Assembly (NCBI RefSeq): GCF_001952855.1
Contig: NZ_LPNO01000046.1
Coordinates: 317,759-364,469, forward strand
Length of the DNA: 46,711 bases
From: Pseudomonas sp. ATCC PTA-122608
GTDB lineage: Bacteria; Pseudomonadota; Gammaproteobacteria; Pseudomonadales; Pseudomonadaceae
Direction of reading: 5' to 3'
Every line of letters begins with the position of its first letter. Within the stretch, counting starts at the first letter, position 1. Below the pieces are notes generated by a model that was given only the letters and a program-made list of their open reading frames with translations, did no database searches and was not told the origin of the DNA. Shown here piece by piece: positions 9,189 through 17,182 of the stretch. The position numbers and the translations under genes are program-made.

Positions 9189-10535
9189 CTACAGGAACGC
9201 GAACTTGGCGATGAAGATCGCGCACAGCACCCACAGGCTGATGGAAATTTCCTTGTGTTTACCCGTGCCGGCCTTCAGCGCCACGTAGGTGATAAAACCC
9301 AACGCGATGCCATCGGCGACGGAAAAGGTCAGAGGCATCATGATCGCCGTGACGATCGCCGGAATGCTGTCGGTGGCGTCGTCCCAGTTGATGTGAGCCA
9401 TGCCGCTCATCATCAGCATCGCCACATAGATCAACGCGCCTGCGGTGGCATAAGCGGGAATCATGCCAGCCAGCGGAGCAAAAAACATCGCTGCGATAAA
9501 CAACACGCCAACCGTAACGGCCGTCAGCCCGGTACGGCCACCGGCGGCAACCCCGGCGGCGCTTTCCACGTAACTGGTGACTGGCGGCACGCCGACCATG
9601 GCGCCGAACACGCTGGAAGCACTGTCGGCTTTCAGGGCGCGGGAGAGGTTTTCGATCTTGCCATCGGCATTCACCAGGCCTGCACGCTGGGCCACGCCCA
9701 TCAAGGTGCCAGCGGTGTCGAACATGTGCACAAACAGGAAGGCGAACACCACGCTGATCATGCTGACGTTGAACACGCCCATCACGTCCATGGCCATCCA
9801 GGTCGGCGCCAGGCTTGGCGGGGAGGCGATGATGCCGTGGTACTCCACCAGGCCCAGGCCCCAGCCGGCGAGGGTCACGGCGATGATGCTGATCAGGATC
9901 GCGCCAAATACCCGGTGGTAGCTGAGGATCGCAATCAACAGGAAGCAGATCGCCGCCAGCAGCGGGGCGGGCTCATGCAGGGAGCCGAGCTTGATCAGGG
10001 TGGCCGGGCTTTGCACGATGATGCCGGCGGTTTTCAGGCCGATCACCCCGAGAAACAGTCCGACACCTGCGCCCATCGCGTGGCGCAGGCTCACCGGAAT
10101 GCTGCTGAGCAGCCACTCGCGAATACGCGAGAGCGTCAGGATCATGAACAACACACCGGAGATAAACACCGCACCCAGTGCCGTTTCCCAGTTGTAGCCC
10201 ATGGTGCCGACCACGGTGTAGGTGAAAAACGCGTTCAGGCCCATGCCTGGTGCCAGGCCTACCGGCCAGTTGGCGTAGAGCCCCATCAGCAGGCAACCCA
10301 GCGCAGCCGCGATGCAGGTGGCGACAAACGCCGCGCCGTGATCGATGCCGGCGTCGGCCATGATGTTGGGGTTGACGAAGATGATGTAGGCCATGGTGAT
10401 AAAGGTCGTGAGGCCAGCGATCAGCTCGGTCTTCACTGTGGTGCCATGCAAGCGGAGTTTGAACAGGCGTTCCAGCCAACCGTTGTGGGTTGGCGAGAGG
10501 TCGAGCGTAGGGGCTTCGGATTTGCGGCTTTCCAC
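9189..10535 (-). CDS. NCS2-family purine permease
   Basis: The 448-residue inner-membrane protein belongs to the AzgA/GhxP/PbuG branch of NCS2 nucleobase:proton symporters. It has ITMAYIIFVNPNIM in the first transmembrane segment, GLAPGMGLNAFF, the FVHMFDTAGTLMGVAQRAG motif around residues 270-288 and GVPPVTSYVESAAGVAAGGRTG around residues 316-337. These are hallmark segments for purine (hypoxanthine, guanine, adenine) transport. The start codon is GTG with GAGGAG eight bases upstream. A perfect TTGTATACAA site lies 129 bases upstream, the same site found at puuE/uraH, so it likely feeds the purine pathway encoded to its left. The exact base is uncertain. Confidence 0.92.
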   Translation of the reverse strand: MESRKSEAPTLDLSPTHNGWLERLFKLRLHGTTVKTELIAGLTTFITMAYIIFVNPNIMADAGIDHGAAFVATCIAAALGCLLMGLYANWPVGLAPGMGLNAFFTYTVVGTMGYNWETALGAVFISGVLFMILTLSRIREWLLSSIPVSLRHAMGAGVGLFLGVIGLKTAGIIVQSPATLIKLGSLHEPAPLLAAICFLLIAILSYHRVFGAILISIIAVTLAGWGLGLVEYHGIIASPPSLAPTWMAMDVMGVFNVSMISVVFAFLFVHMFDTAGTLMGVAQRAGLVNADGKIENLSRALKADSASSVFGAMVGVPPVTSYVESAAGVAAGGRTGLTAVTVGVLFIAAMFFAPLAGMIPAYATAGALIYVAMLMMSGMAHINWDDATDSIPAIVTAIMMPLTFSVADGIALGFITYVALKAGTGKHKEISISLWVLCAIFIAKFAFL

Positions 10536-10664
10536 AGCAAGTACTCCTCAAGAGTTTTATTGTTATTTCCAGCGCCGGACACATGAGTGGGCAGCAGCGC
10601 TTTGAGGTACCAGCGGGTTTTGTTGACCAATAGGTCAGGAACTCGCACGAAGCGAATTATGCTT

Positions 10665-10674
10665 TTGTATACAA
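10665..10674. promoter_or_regulatory. GntR-type operator candidate 3 (permease)
   Basis: Perfect TTGTATACAA within an AT-rich stretch upstream of the NCS2 permease gene. It is identical to the site at 2639-2648 and links the permease to the purine genes about 8 kb away. Confidence 0.6.
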
Positions 10675-10725
10675 ATAAAGCAAATAATGTTTTCTATTTT
10701 GTGTGCGAAAAGGATGAAAGGCAAT

Positions 10726-11160
10726 TCAGGATTGGCCGCCGAGTGCCTTGTTTACCGCCAGCCAGCCCTCTACTGCCGTCTCGCCAGCCTCGGCAAACGC
10801 CCGTTGCAGAAGCTTCACTTGCTCGCGACGCAGGGATTGTTCGAAACGCTGACCTTCTTCGGTCAACTCCAGCAGGCGCTTACGTTTGTCGGTCTCGGAC
10901 GCCACGCTGTTCACCAAGTGCATCTCCTGCAACTGGCGCAGCGGCATGTTCAACGCCTGTTTGCTCACGCCGAGCAATTCCAGCAACTCCTTGACGCTCA
11001 AGGCCGGGTAGCGCGCGATAAAAAACACGATGCGTTGATGCACCCGGCTCAGGCCCCGGCGCTCAAGCATTTCGTCGGCCTTGGCGGTGAACGCCTGGTA
11101 GCCGAAGAAGAAGGCTTCCATGGCGGTTTGTTGGCTGGTCTGGTTTTTAAGGTCAAGCAT
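10726..11160 (-). CDS. MarR-family transcriptional regulator
   Basis: The product is about 144 residues from the second ATG (11160); a longer start at 11178 is possible. It is a winged-helix repressor type: helix-turn-helix around LSVKELLELLGVSKQALNMP and wing around ASETDKRKRLLELTEEG, with N- and C-terminal dimerisation helices. It is divergent from the aminotransferase-GST pair. A GTCAA-N5-TTGAC palindrome lies between them, so it probably represses that operon and perhaps itself. The ligand is unknown. Confidence 0.88.
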   Translation of the reverse strand: MLDLKNQTSQQTAMEAFFFGYQAFTAKADEMLERRGLSRVHQRIVFFIARYPALSVKELLELLGVSKQALNMPLRQLQEMHLVNSVASETDKRKRLLELTEEGQRFEQSLRREQVKLLQRAFAEAGETAVEGWLAVNKALGGQS

Positions 11161-11161
11161 A

Positions 11162-11212
11162 TTGACGTATCTGCCCAAGTCGTCGTAATTTCGGTCAACC
11201 AGTTTGACGTAT
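11162..11212. promoter_or_regulatory. Operator candidate between marR and aminotransferase genes
   Basis: TTGACGTAT occurs twice as a direct repeat, at 11162-11170 and 11204-11212, 42 bases apart (about four helical turns). The second copy forms the right half of GTCAA-N5-TTGAC (11194-11208). This is the size and symmetry expected for a MarR dimer site. The first copy overlaps the beginning of the longer marR reading frame. Confidence 0.5.
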
Positions 11213-11242
11213 TTTCCTCAGGCTTCGCTACCGGTGACCCAT

Positions 11243-12409
11243 ATGGCCTTCTCAGAACGTGTTTCGCGCCTCAAAAGCTCCTTGATCCGTGAAATCCTCG
11301 CGGCGGCGCAAAAGCCGCAGGTGATGTCCTTCGCCGGTGGCCTGCCGGCCGAAGTGATGCTGCCCAAGCTGGATTGGGAAGGCATGCCGCTGAATATTGG
11401 CCAGTACGGCATGAGCGAAGGCGAGCCGCAGTTGCGTGAGTTGCTGGCGGCCGAGGCGCGGGGGCTGGGTATTGCGTGCCAGGCCAGCCAGGTCATGGTG
11501 GTCAGCGGCTCCCAGCAAACCCTGGATTTGGCGGCCAAGTTGTATATCGACAACGGCACCAAAATCCTGCTGGAAGGCCCGACTTATCTCGCGGCGTTGC
11601 AGATATTCCAGCTATTCGGCGCCGAGTGCCTGACCGTGCAGCTTGAAGCGGACGGTCCGGACCTGAAGGCGCTGCGCAGCAGCCTTGAGCAGCATCGTCC
11701 GTCCTTCGTCTACTTGATCCCGACGTTCCAGAACCCCTCGGCGGTCCGCTACAGCGAGGCCAAGCGCGAGGCCGTCGCCGCACTGCTGGACGAGTTCGGC
11801 GTGACCCTGATCGAGGACGAGCCCTACCGCGAACTGACCTTCGACGGCGGCAGCGCGCAACCCATCGTCAGCCGGCTGAAAAAGGCCAGCTGGATCTACA
11901 CCGGCACCGTATCCAAGACGTTGTTGCCCGGCCTGCGGGTCGGTTACCTGATCGCCAGCCCGGACCTGTTCCCGCACCTGCTCAAGCTCAAGCAATCGGC
12001 GGACCTGCACACCAATCGCGTTGGCCAGTGGCAGGCGATGCAATGGATCGGCACCGAGAAATACCAGCACCACCTGGTGGAACTGCGCAGTTTCTACCGA
12101 GGCCGCCGCGATGCATTCCAGGCTGCACTGGCGCGGCATTTCAGCGACCTGGCCGACTGGCAAATACCCCAGGGCGGATTATTCTTCTGGCTGACCTTGA
12201 AACAGCCGCTCGATACCCGCACCTTGTTGGCACCTGCGCTCGACCAGGACATCGCGTTCATGCCCGGTGAGCCGTTCTTTTCCGAGCCGGATAACCATCA
12301 CGGTCACCTGCGGCTCAATTTCAGCCATATCGACCCGGCGCGTTTGGACGAAGGTCTCAAGCGTCTTGCCGCGGTGGTCCGTCAAGCACAGCACGCGCAA
12401 GCGGCATAG
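11243..12409 (+). CDS. PLP-dependent aminotransferase (class I/II)
   Basis: About 388 residues from the ATG at 11243; a TTG at 11204 would give 401 but lies inside the operator-like palindrome and has no ribosome site. It is a fold-type I aminotransferase of the LysN/2-aminoadipate or MocR-domain-like branch. Signs are SFAGGLPAEVMLP near the start, VVSGSQQTLDLAAKLYIDNG, IEDEPYRELTF for the cofactor-binding Asp/Tyr region and GTVSKTLLPGLRVGYL with the lysine that binds pyridoxal phosphate. The amino-acid substrate cannot be told. A GST gene follows after ten bases, so the two form an operon, probably under the MarR protein. Confidence 0.88.
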   Translation: MAFSERVSRLKSSLIREILAAAQKPQVMSFAGGLPAEVMLPKLDWEGMPLNIGQYGMSEGEPQLRELLAAEARGLGIACQASQVMVVSGSQQTLDLAAKLYIDNGTKILLEGPTYLAALQIFQLFGAECLTVQLEADGPDLKALRSSLEQHRPSFVYLIPTFQNPSAVRYSEAKREAVAALLDEFGVTLIEDEPYRELTFDGGSAQPIVSRLKKASWIYTGTVSKTLLPGLRVGYLIASPDLFPHLLKLKQSADLHTNRVGQWQAMQWIGTEKYQHHLVELRSFYRGRRDAFQAALARHFSDLADWQIPQGGLFFWLTLKQPLDTRTLLAPALDQDIAFMPGEPFFSEPDNHHGHLRLNFSHIDPARLDEGLKRLAAVVRQAQHAQAA

Positions 12410-12419
12410 GGGAGCCTCC

Positions 12420-13022
12420 ATGTACAAGGTTTACGGCGATTACAAATCGGGCAACTGCTACAAGGTCAAACTCATGCTCAGCTTGTTGGGCATCGACTAT
12501 GAGTGGATCAATGTCGACATCCTGAACGGCGACACCCAGACCGCAGAGTTCCTGGCCAAGAACCCCAACGGCAAGATCCCGGTGCTGGAACTCGAAGACG
12601 GCACCTGCCTGTGGGAATCCAATGCGATCCTCAACTTCCTCGCCGACGGCAGCGAGTTCCTGCCCACCGAACCGCGCCTGCGCACCCAAGTGCTGCAGTG
12701 GCAGTTTTTCGAGCAGTACAGCCATGAACCGTATATTGCGGTGGCGCGGTTTATCCAGTTTTACCTGGGGCTGCCGGAAGATCGGCTGGAGGAATACAAG
12801 AAGCTGCACAAGGGCGGTTATAAAGCCCTGAAGGTGATGGAGCGTCAGTTGCAGTTGACCCCGTACTTGGTGGGCGACCAGTTCTCGATTGCCGATGTGG
12901 CGCTGTATGCCTACACCCATGTGGCGAATGAGGGTGGTTTTGACCTGGGCGCTTATCCGGGTGTGCAGGCGTGGTTGAAACGCGTGGCCAGCCATCCAAA
13001 GCATGTGCCGATGCTGGGCTGA
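12420..13022 (+). CDS. Glutathione S-transferase
   Basis: The 200-residue cytosolic protein has a thioredoxin-like N-terminal domain (residues 1-78) with SGNCYKVKLML, NPNGKIPVLELEDG and WESNAIL for glutathione binding. The C-terminal all-helical domain has the GDQFSIADVALYAYTH motif around residues 157-172. The start has GGGGAG just upstream and lies ten bases after the aminotransferase stop. A role in detoxification with the aminotransferase is an inference from the operon; the substrate is unknown. Confidence 0.9.
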   Translation: MYKVYGDYKSGNCYKVKLMLSLLGIDYEWINVDILNGDTQTAEFLAKNPNGKIPVLELEDGTCLWESNAILNFLADGSEFLPTEPRLRTQVLQWQFFEQYSHEPYIAVARFIQFYLGLPEDRLEEYKKLHKGGYKALKVMERQLQLTPYLVGDQFSIADVALYAYTHVANEGGFDLGAYPGVQAWLKRVASHPKHVPMLG

Positions 13023-13036
13023 TCACCGGTCTTCTA

Positions 13037-13138
13037 CTGTAGGAGCGAGCTTGCTCGCAAAAAACGCAAGAACACCGCGGGGTATCAGATGCCCCGCGTT
13101 ATCGTTAACGTTCTTCGCGAGCAAGCTCGCTCCTACAG
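13037..13138. repeat. REPIN (REP doublet)
   Basis: Inverted REP units with CTGTAGGAGCGAGCTTGCTCGC ends and the conserved right spacer half GCGTTATCGTTAACGTTC. The right unit encodes the last codons and stop of the LysR gene on the minus strand. Confidence 0.9.
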
Positions 13139-13998
13139 AGTTCGAAGCACCGTTCTGCCGCCGGGCTCAACGGCTGCCCACTCCGACTGATCAACCCGAT
13201 CTCCCGGTTCACCCCCGGATGATTAATCATAATCCGCTTCAACCCTTCCAGGCTGTCCGCCGCCGATTCCGGCAACACACTGATCCCCAAGCCCTGCCGC
13301 ACCAACGCCAACACGGTCGACATGTAGTTGGCCTCCATCCCCGCGAGCATCGTCAGGCGTGTTTCGTCGAACAACGCGTCCACCTGTTCCCGCACGCTGC
13401 TGTCGCGGCCGGTGAGGATGATCGGCTGCTCGGCCAGTTGCTCCAGGCTCAACTTTGCAAAGCGAGTCAGCGGATGATCCAGCGGCACGAACGCACATAA
13501 CCGATCATTCAGCACTGGCACAAACGCCAGCCCATGACTCAACCGCGCCCGCACGCCAATGCCGAAATCCACCTCGCCCGAACGCACTTGCGCATGAATG
13601 CGATGGGCCACCAAGTCATGCAGGCGCACCTCGATCCCGGCAAAGCGCTCGCGAAACAGACGCAGGGCCGGCGGCAATGCACCGGCGCACACGGAGGGCA
13701 GGGCGGCGATGGTCACCACGCCTCGACGTAGCGCCGCAAGGTCGCGGGAGCCGGTGACGATGTTGTCCAGGTCGAGCAACAGCTTTTCCATCGGCCCGCG
13801 TGCATCCAGGCCGGCGGCGGTGATGCTGACGTGGCGCGGGCTGCGGTCGAGCAGGGCAACCCCGAGCCATTCCTCCAGTTGTTGCACCTGCACGGTCAGC
13901 GCTGAGGGCGACAAGTGCAGCTCATTGGCGGCCTTGGTAAAGCTGCCCGTGCGGGCAACGGCGAGAAACGCCTGGATATGCTGGATCGAATTTTTCAT
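13105..13998 (-). CDS. LysR-family transcriptional regulator
   Basis: The 297-residue protein has an N-terminal winged helix (residues 1-60: AFLAVARTGSFTKAANELHLSPSALTVQVQQLE) and a periplasmic-binding-like effector domain. I chose the ATG at 13998, since the longer upstream frame runs through the divergent promoter. It is divergent from the CitMHS-atuA-like operon and is probably its activator, sensing a carboxylate. Odd point: the last ten residues (CRSELAREER) and the stop codon are supplied by the REPIN at 13037-13138, so the native C-terminus has been replaced or extended. Confidence 0.9.
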   Translation of the reverse strand: MKNSIQHIQAFLAVARTGSFTKAANELHLSPSALTVQVQQLEEWLGVALLDRSPRHVSITAAGLDARGPMEKLLLDLDNIVTGSRDLAALRRGVVTIAALPSVCAGALPPALRLFRERFAGIEVRLHDLVAHRIHAQVRSGEVDFGIGVRARLSHGLAFVPVLNDRLCAFVPLDHPLTRFAKLSLEQLAEQPIILTGRDSSVREQVDALFDETRLTMLAGMEANYMSTVLALVRQGLGISVLPESAADSLEGLKRIMINHPGVNREIGLISRSGQPLSPAAERCFELCRSELAREER

Positions 13999-14025
13999 TT
14001 TTATTTTGCTCGAACGTTTTGTTTT

Positions 14026-14084
14026 TTCGAATGTGGAGTACCGAATATTCCAATTTACAAAGCCTAACGCGATTCCAATACTCC
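14026..14084. promoter_or_regulatory. Candidate LysR binding region upstream of CitMHS gene
   Basis: This divergent gap holds TTCG-N12-CGAA (14026-14045), the palindrome GAATATTC (14043-14050), and two direct copies of ATTCCAAT 25 bases apart (14047-14054 and 14072-14079). GGAGTA and TACTCC flank the set. Such spaced, partly symmetric sites suit a LysR tetramer, but the true box is not determined. Confidence 0.4.
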
Positions 14085-14128
14085 AGGAAAACAATAACCG
14101 GCCGAAAACGCCGTTCTGGAGTTACCCC

Positions 14129-15421
14129 ATGCTCGCTACCCTGGGTGTCATCACCATCCTGTGCCTGCTCACTGCCGTCATGAGCAAACGCCTGTCGCCA
14201 CTGGTGGCCCTGATCGCCTTGCCGATCATCGCCGCGCTGCTCGGCGGTTTCGGCCTGCAAACCAGCACCTTCATCATCACCGGCATCAAGAACGTCGCCC
14301 CCGTGGTGGGCATGTTTGTGTTCGCGATCCTGTTTTTCGGGATCATGACCGATGCCGGCATGCTGGATCCAATCATTGATCGCATCCTGCGCACGGTAGG
14401 GACGCGTCCTACACGGATTGTCGTCGGTACCGCGACCCTGGCGTTGCTGGTGCACCTGGACGGCTCCGGCGCGGTGACCTTCCTGGTGACGATCCCGGCG
14501 ATGTTGCCGCTGTATACGCGATTGGGGATTGATAAACGCATCCTCGCGTGTGTGGCGGCGATGGCGGCCGGGGTCAACTTCCTGCCATGGACCGGCCCGG
14601 TGTTGCGCTCTTCGGCGGCGTTGCATGTGCCGGTGGCGGACTTGTTCCAGCCGCTGATCCCGGTGCAGATCGTCGGCCTGGTCTTTGTGTTTGCCTGCGC
14701 CTGGTGGCTGGGCCACCGTGAAGAAAAACGCTTGGGGCTGGGCGCCGGTTCCAGTGTGGACGCCGTGCCGCAACGGGTGCTCAGCGAGGAGGACATTGCC
14801 CTGCGTCGCCCGCGGCTGTTCTGGGTCAACCTGATCCTGACGGTGCTGGTGATGGTGGTGATGATTGCCGGTTGGGTCGACCCGGTGGTGATGTTCATGC
14901 TCGGCACCGTGGTGGCGTTGTGCATCAACTACCCGAACGTCGACGCCCAGCGCGCGCGGATCGATGCCCACGCAAAAACCGCCCTGACCATGGCCAGCAT
15001 CCTGCTCGCCGCCGGTGTGTTCACCGGCATCATGCAAGGCACCGGCATGCTCAAGGCCATTGCCGAGGTGGCGGTGGCGCAGATTCCGGCGGGCCACGGC
15101 AAGCTGATCCCGGCGGTGGTGGGCTTCCTGTCGATGCCGTTGAGCATGCTGTTTGATCCCGACTCCTACTACTTCGGCGTGATGCCGGTGATTGCCGAAG
15201 TCGGCAAAGCCCTGGGCGTCGACCCGCTGCAAGTGGCCCAGGCCTCGTTGCTGGGCGTGCACACCACCGGCTTCCCGGTCAGCCCGCTGACGCCCGCGAC
15301 CTTCCTGTTGGTGGGCCTGTGCAAGATCGAACTGGCCGATCACCAGCGCTTCACCATCCCCTTTCTGTTTGCCGCGTCGGTGTTGATGACCCTGACGGCT
15401 TTGCTCCTGGGAGTGATTTGA
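14129..15421 (+). CDS. CitMHS-family citrate/tricarboxylate transporter
   Basis: The 430-residue inner-membrane protein has about 11-12 hydrophobic segments and belongs to the CitMHS family of metal-citrate:proton symporters. Family-like segments include the N-terminal MSKRLSPLVALIALPIIAALLGG, HLDGSGAVTFLVTIPAMLPLY, GVNFLPWTGP and the C-terminal LFDPDSYYFGVMPVIAE and GFPVSPLTPATFLLVGL. GGAG lies seven bases before the ATG. It is the first gene of a three-gene operon with two AtuA-like genes and is divergent from a LysR regulator. The carried acid may be citrate or another tricarboxylate or branched carboxylate; the neighbours suggest uptake of the acid they process. Confidence 0.9.
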   Translation: MLATLGVITILCLLTAVMSKRLSPLVALIALPIIAALLGGFGLQTSTFIITGIKNVAPVVGMFVFAILFFGIMTDAGMLDPIIDRILRTVGTRPTRIVVGTATLALLVHLDGSGAVTFLVTIPAMLPLYTRLGIDKRILACVAAMAAGVNFLPWTGPVLRSSAALHVPVADLFQPLIPVQIVGLVFVFACAWWLGHREEKRLGLGAGSSVDAVPQRVLSEEDIALRRPRLFWVNLILTVLVMVVMIAGWVDPVVMFMLGTVVALCINYPNVDAQRARIDAHAKTALTMASILLAAGVFTGIMQGTGMLKAIAEVAVAQIPAGHGKLIPAVVGFLSMPLSMLFDPDSYYFGVMPVIAEVGKALGVDPLQVAQASLLGVHTTGFPVSPLTPATFLLVGLCKIELADHQRFTIPFLFAASVLMTLTALLLGVI

Positions 15422-15422
15422 C

Positions 15423-16754
15423 ATGAAAACCTTGCGCATCGGTTCCGGCGCCGGCTACTCCGGTGACCGTATCGAGCCTGCGGTGGAGTTGGCCGAACAG
15501 GGCGACCTGGATTACCTGGTCTTCGAATGCCTGGCTGAACGCACCATCGCCCTGGCGCAACAGGCGCGGATCAGCGATCCACAAGGCGGTTACGACCCGC
15601 TGCTGAGTGAGCGCATGCGCCGCGTGCTGCCCTTTGTCGGCCAGCCCGGCGGGCGCCGGCGCTTGCGGGTAATTACCAATATGGGCGCGGCCAACCCTGT
15701 GGCGGCGGCAGTGGAAGTGCGCCGGATTGCCAGTGAGCTGGGGCTGAACCTCAAGGTGCTGGCGGTGATTGGCGATGACGTGCTTGAGACCCTGCGGGGC
15801 CAGCCGGAGCAGTTGCTCGACAACGGCCAGACCCTTGGCTCATTGGGCGATCGGCTGATTTCCGCAAATGCCTACCTGGGTGCCGACGGCATTATCGACG
15901 CGTTGCGCGCCGATGCCGACGTGGTGATCACCGGCCGGGTGGCAGACCCTTCGTTGTTCCTGGCGCCGCAGATGTTCGAATTCGGTTGGGCTGGCGATGA
16001 TTGGCAACGCCTGGGACGTGGCACGCTGGTGGGGCATTTGCTGGAATGTGCCGGGCAGGTCAGCGGTGGCTACTTTGCCGATCCGGGTTTCAAGGACGTG
16101 GACGACCTGGCACGCCTGGGCTTTCCGTTGGCCGAGATTGATGCCGACGGCGAGGCACTGATCACCAAGGTCGCCGGCACCGGTGGGCGGGTCAGCCGGG
16201 CCACGTGCACCGAACAACTGATCTACGAAGTGCATGATCCGGCCGCCTACCTTACGCCGGACGTGTGCGCGGATTTTTCCGGGGTGGCGTTTACCGAAGA
16301 AGCCGTGGACCGGGTGCGAGCCCATGGCGCAAGTGGACGGCCAAGGCCAGAGCAGTTGAAAGTCAGTGTCGGGTATCTGGATGGCTGGATCGGCGAGGGT
16401 CAGATTTCCTACGGCGGCCCGGGTGCGATCGCCCGTGCGCAGTTGGCTCGCGATGTAGTCCTCAAACGGTTGGAACTGACCGGCGTGCGCATGCAGGACG
16501 TGCGTGCCGAATTGATCGGCATCGACTCCCTGCACGGCCCGCGCAGCACTGTTGAACCGTGGGAAGTGCGCCTGCGCGTTGCCGCCCGCTGCGAAGAACG
16601 CAGCGAGGCGGTGCGCGTCGGCAATGAAGTGGAAACCCTCTACACCAACGGCCCCTCCGGCGGCGGTGGCGCGAGCAAGAGCCTGCGCCAGGTGGTGGCG
16701 GTGGCGTCGTTATTGCTGGCGCGCAATGCGGTCAACCCGAGGATCGAGTCATGA
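15423..16754 (+). CDS. AtuA-like protein (DUF1446 domain)
   Basis: The 443-residue cytosolic protein matches the DUF1446/AtuA N-terminal domain: LRIGSGAGYSGDR at the start, DYLVFECLAERT near residue 38, GGRRRLRVITNMGAANP near residue 76, VVITGRVADPSLFLAP near residue 165 and a Gly-rich GPSGGGGASKS near the C-terminus. AtuA is known from acyclic terpene (citronellol) degradation, where its reaction is not firmly set. No other atu gene (acyl-CoA carboxylase subunits, dehydrogenases) is here, so that pathway name should not be carried over. It starts one base after the transporter stop and overlaps the next gene by four bases. Confidence 0.85.
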   Translation: MKTLRIGSGAGYSGDRIEPAVELAEQGDLDYLVFECLAERTIALAQQARISDPQGGYDPLLSERMRRVLPFVGQPGGRRRLRVITNMGAANPVAAAVEVRRIASELGLNLKVLAVIGDDVLETLRGQPEQLLDNGQTLGSLGDRLISANAYLGADGIIDALRADADVVITGRVADPSLFLAPQMFEFGWAGDDWQRLGRGTLVGHLLECAGQVSGGYFADPGFKDVDDLARLGFPLAEIDADGEALITKVAGTGGRVSRATCTEQLIYEVHDPAAYLTPDVCADFSGVAFTEEAVDRVRAHGASGRPRPEQLKVSVGYLDGWIGEGQISYGGPGAIARAQLARDVVLKRLELTGVRMQDVRAELIGIDSLHGPRSTVEPWEVRLRVAARCEERSEAVRVGNEVETLYTNGPSGGGGASKSLRQVVAVASLLLARNAVNPRIES

Positions 16755-17068
16755 AGCTGCATACCCTGGCCCATTCGCGTACCGGCGATAAGGGCGACAC
16801 CTCGAACATCTCGATCATTGCGTATCGGGCCGAGGACTATCCGCTGCTCTGCGAGCAATTGACGGCTGAGGCGGTGGCGGCGTTTTTTGCGCCGTTACTG
16901 GAGGAGGGCGCAGCACCGGTGCGGCGTTATGAGCTGCCCAATGTGCAGGCGCTGAACTTCGTGTTGCCGGGGATCTTGCGGGGTGGGGTGACGCGGTCGC
17001 TGGCGCTGGATGCCCATGGCAAGTGCCTGGGCTCTGCATTACTGGATATTGAATTGCGCTCCCTGTAG
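16751..17068 (+). CDS. AtuA C-terminal-like small protein
   Basis: The 105-residue protein starts LHTLAHSRTGDKGDTSNISII, the hallmark of the domain that forms the C-terminal part of full-length AtuA proteins, here encoded as a separate gene. Its ATG overlaps the end of the AtuA-like gene (ATGA), so the two chains are probably made together and form a complex. The stop codon TAG lies within the first bases of the REPIN at 17063 (CTGTAG), so the 3' end borders directly on the repeat. Confidence 0.85.
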   Translation: MKLHTLAHSRTGDKGDTSNISIIAYRAEDYPLLCEQLTAEAVAAFFAPLLEEGAAPVRRYELPNVQALNFVLPGILRGGVTRSLALDAHGKCLGSALLDIELRSL

Positions 17069-17164
17069 GAGCGAGCGTGCTCGCGAAAAACCTGAGAATC
17101 CCGCTGGGTGCCAGGCTTCCCGCGTTATCGTTTGCGACCTTCGCGAGCAAGCTCGCTCCTACAG
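17063..17164. repeat. REPIN (REP doublet)
   Basis: Inverted REP units; the left one reads GAGCGAGCGTGCTCGC and so has one base off the usual core. The spacer has the same start (CGAAAAACCTGAGA) as the copy at 2764 and a slightly diverged right half GCGTTATCGTTTGCGACC. It supplies the stop codon of the preceding gene. Confidence 0.88.
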
Positions 17165-17182
17165 GGGAAGCGTGGCCGGGCT

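Noticed and set aside
13922..15439. A 505-codon open frame antisense to the CitMHS gene
   Set aside because: The product is dominated by His, Gln and Arg, as expected from the mirror of a membrane-protein gene. The plus strand has clear family motifs.
15423..17068. Naming the AtuA-like pair as a citronellol (atu) pathway
   Set aside because: None of the other atu genes is present and the linked transporter is for tricarboxylates, so the pathway name would mislead.
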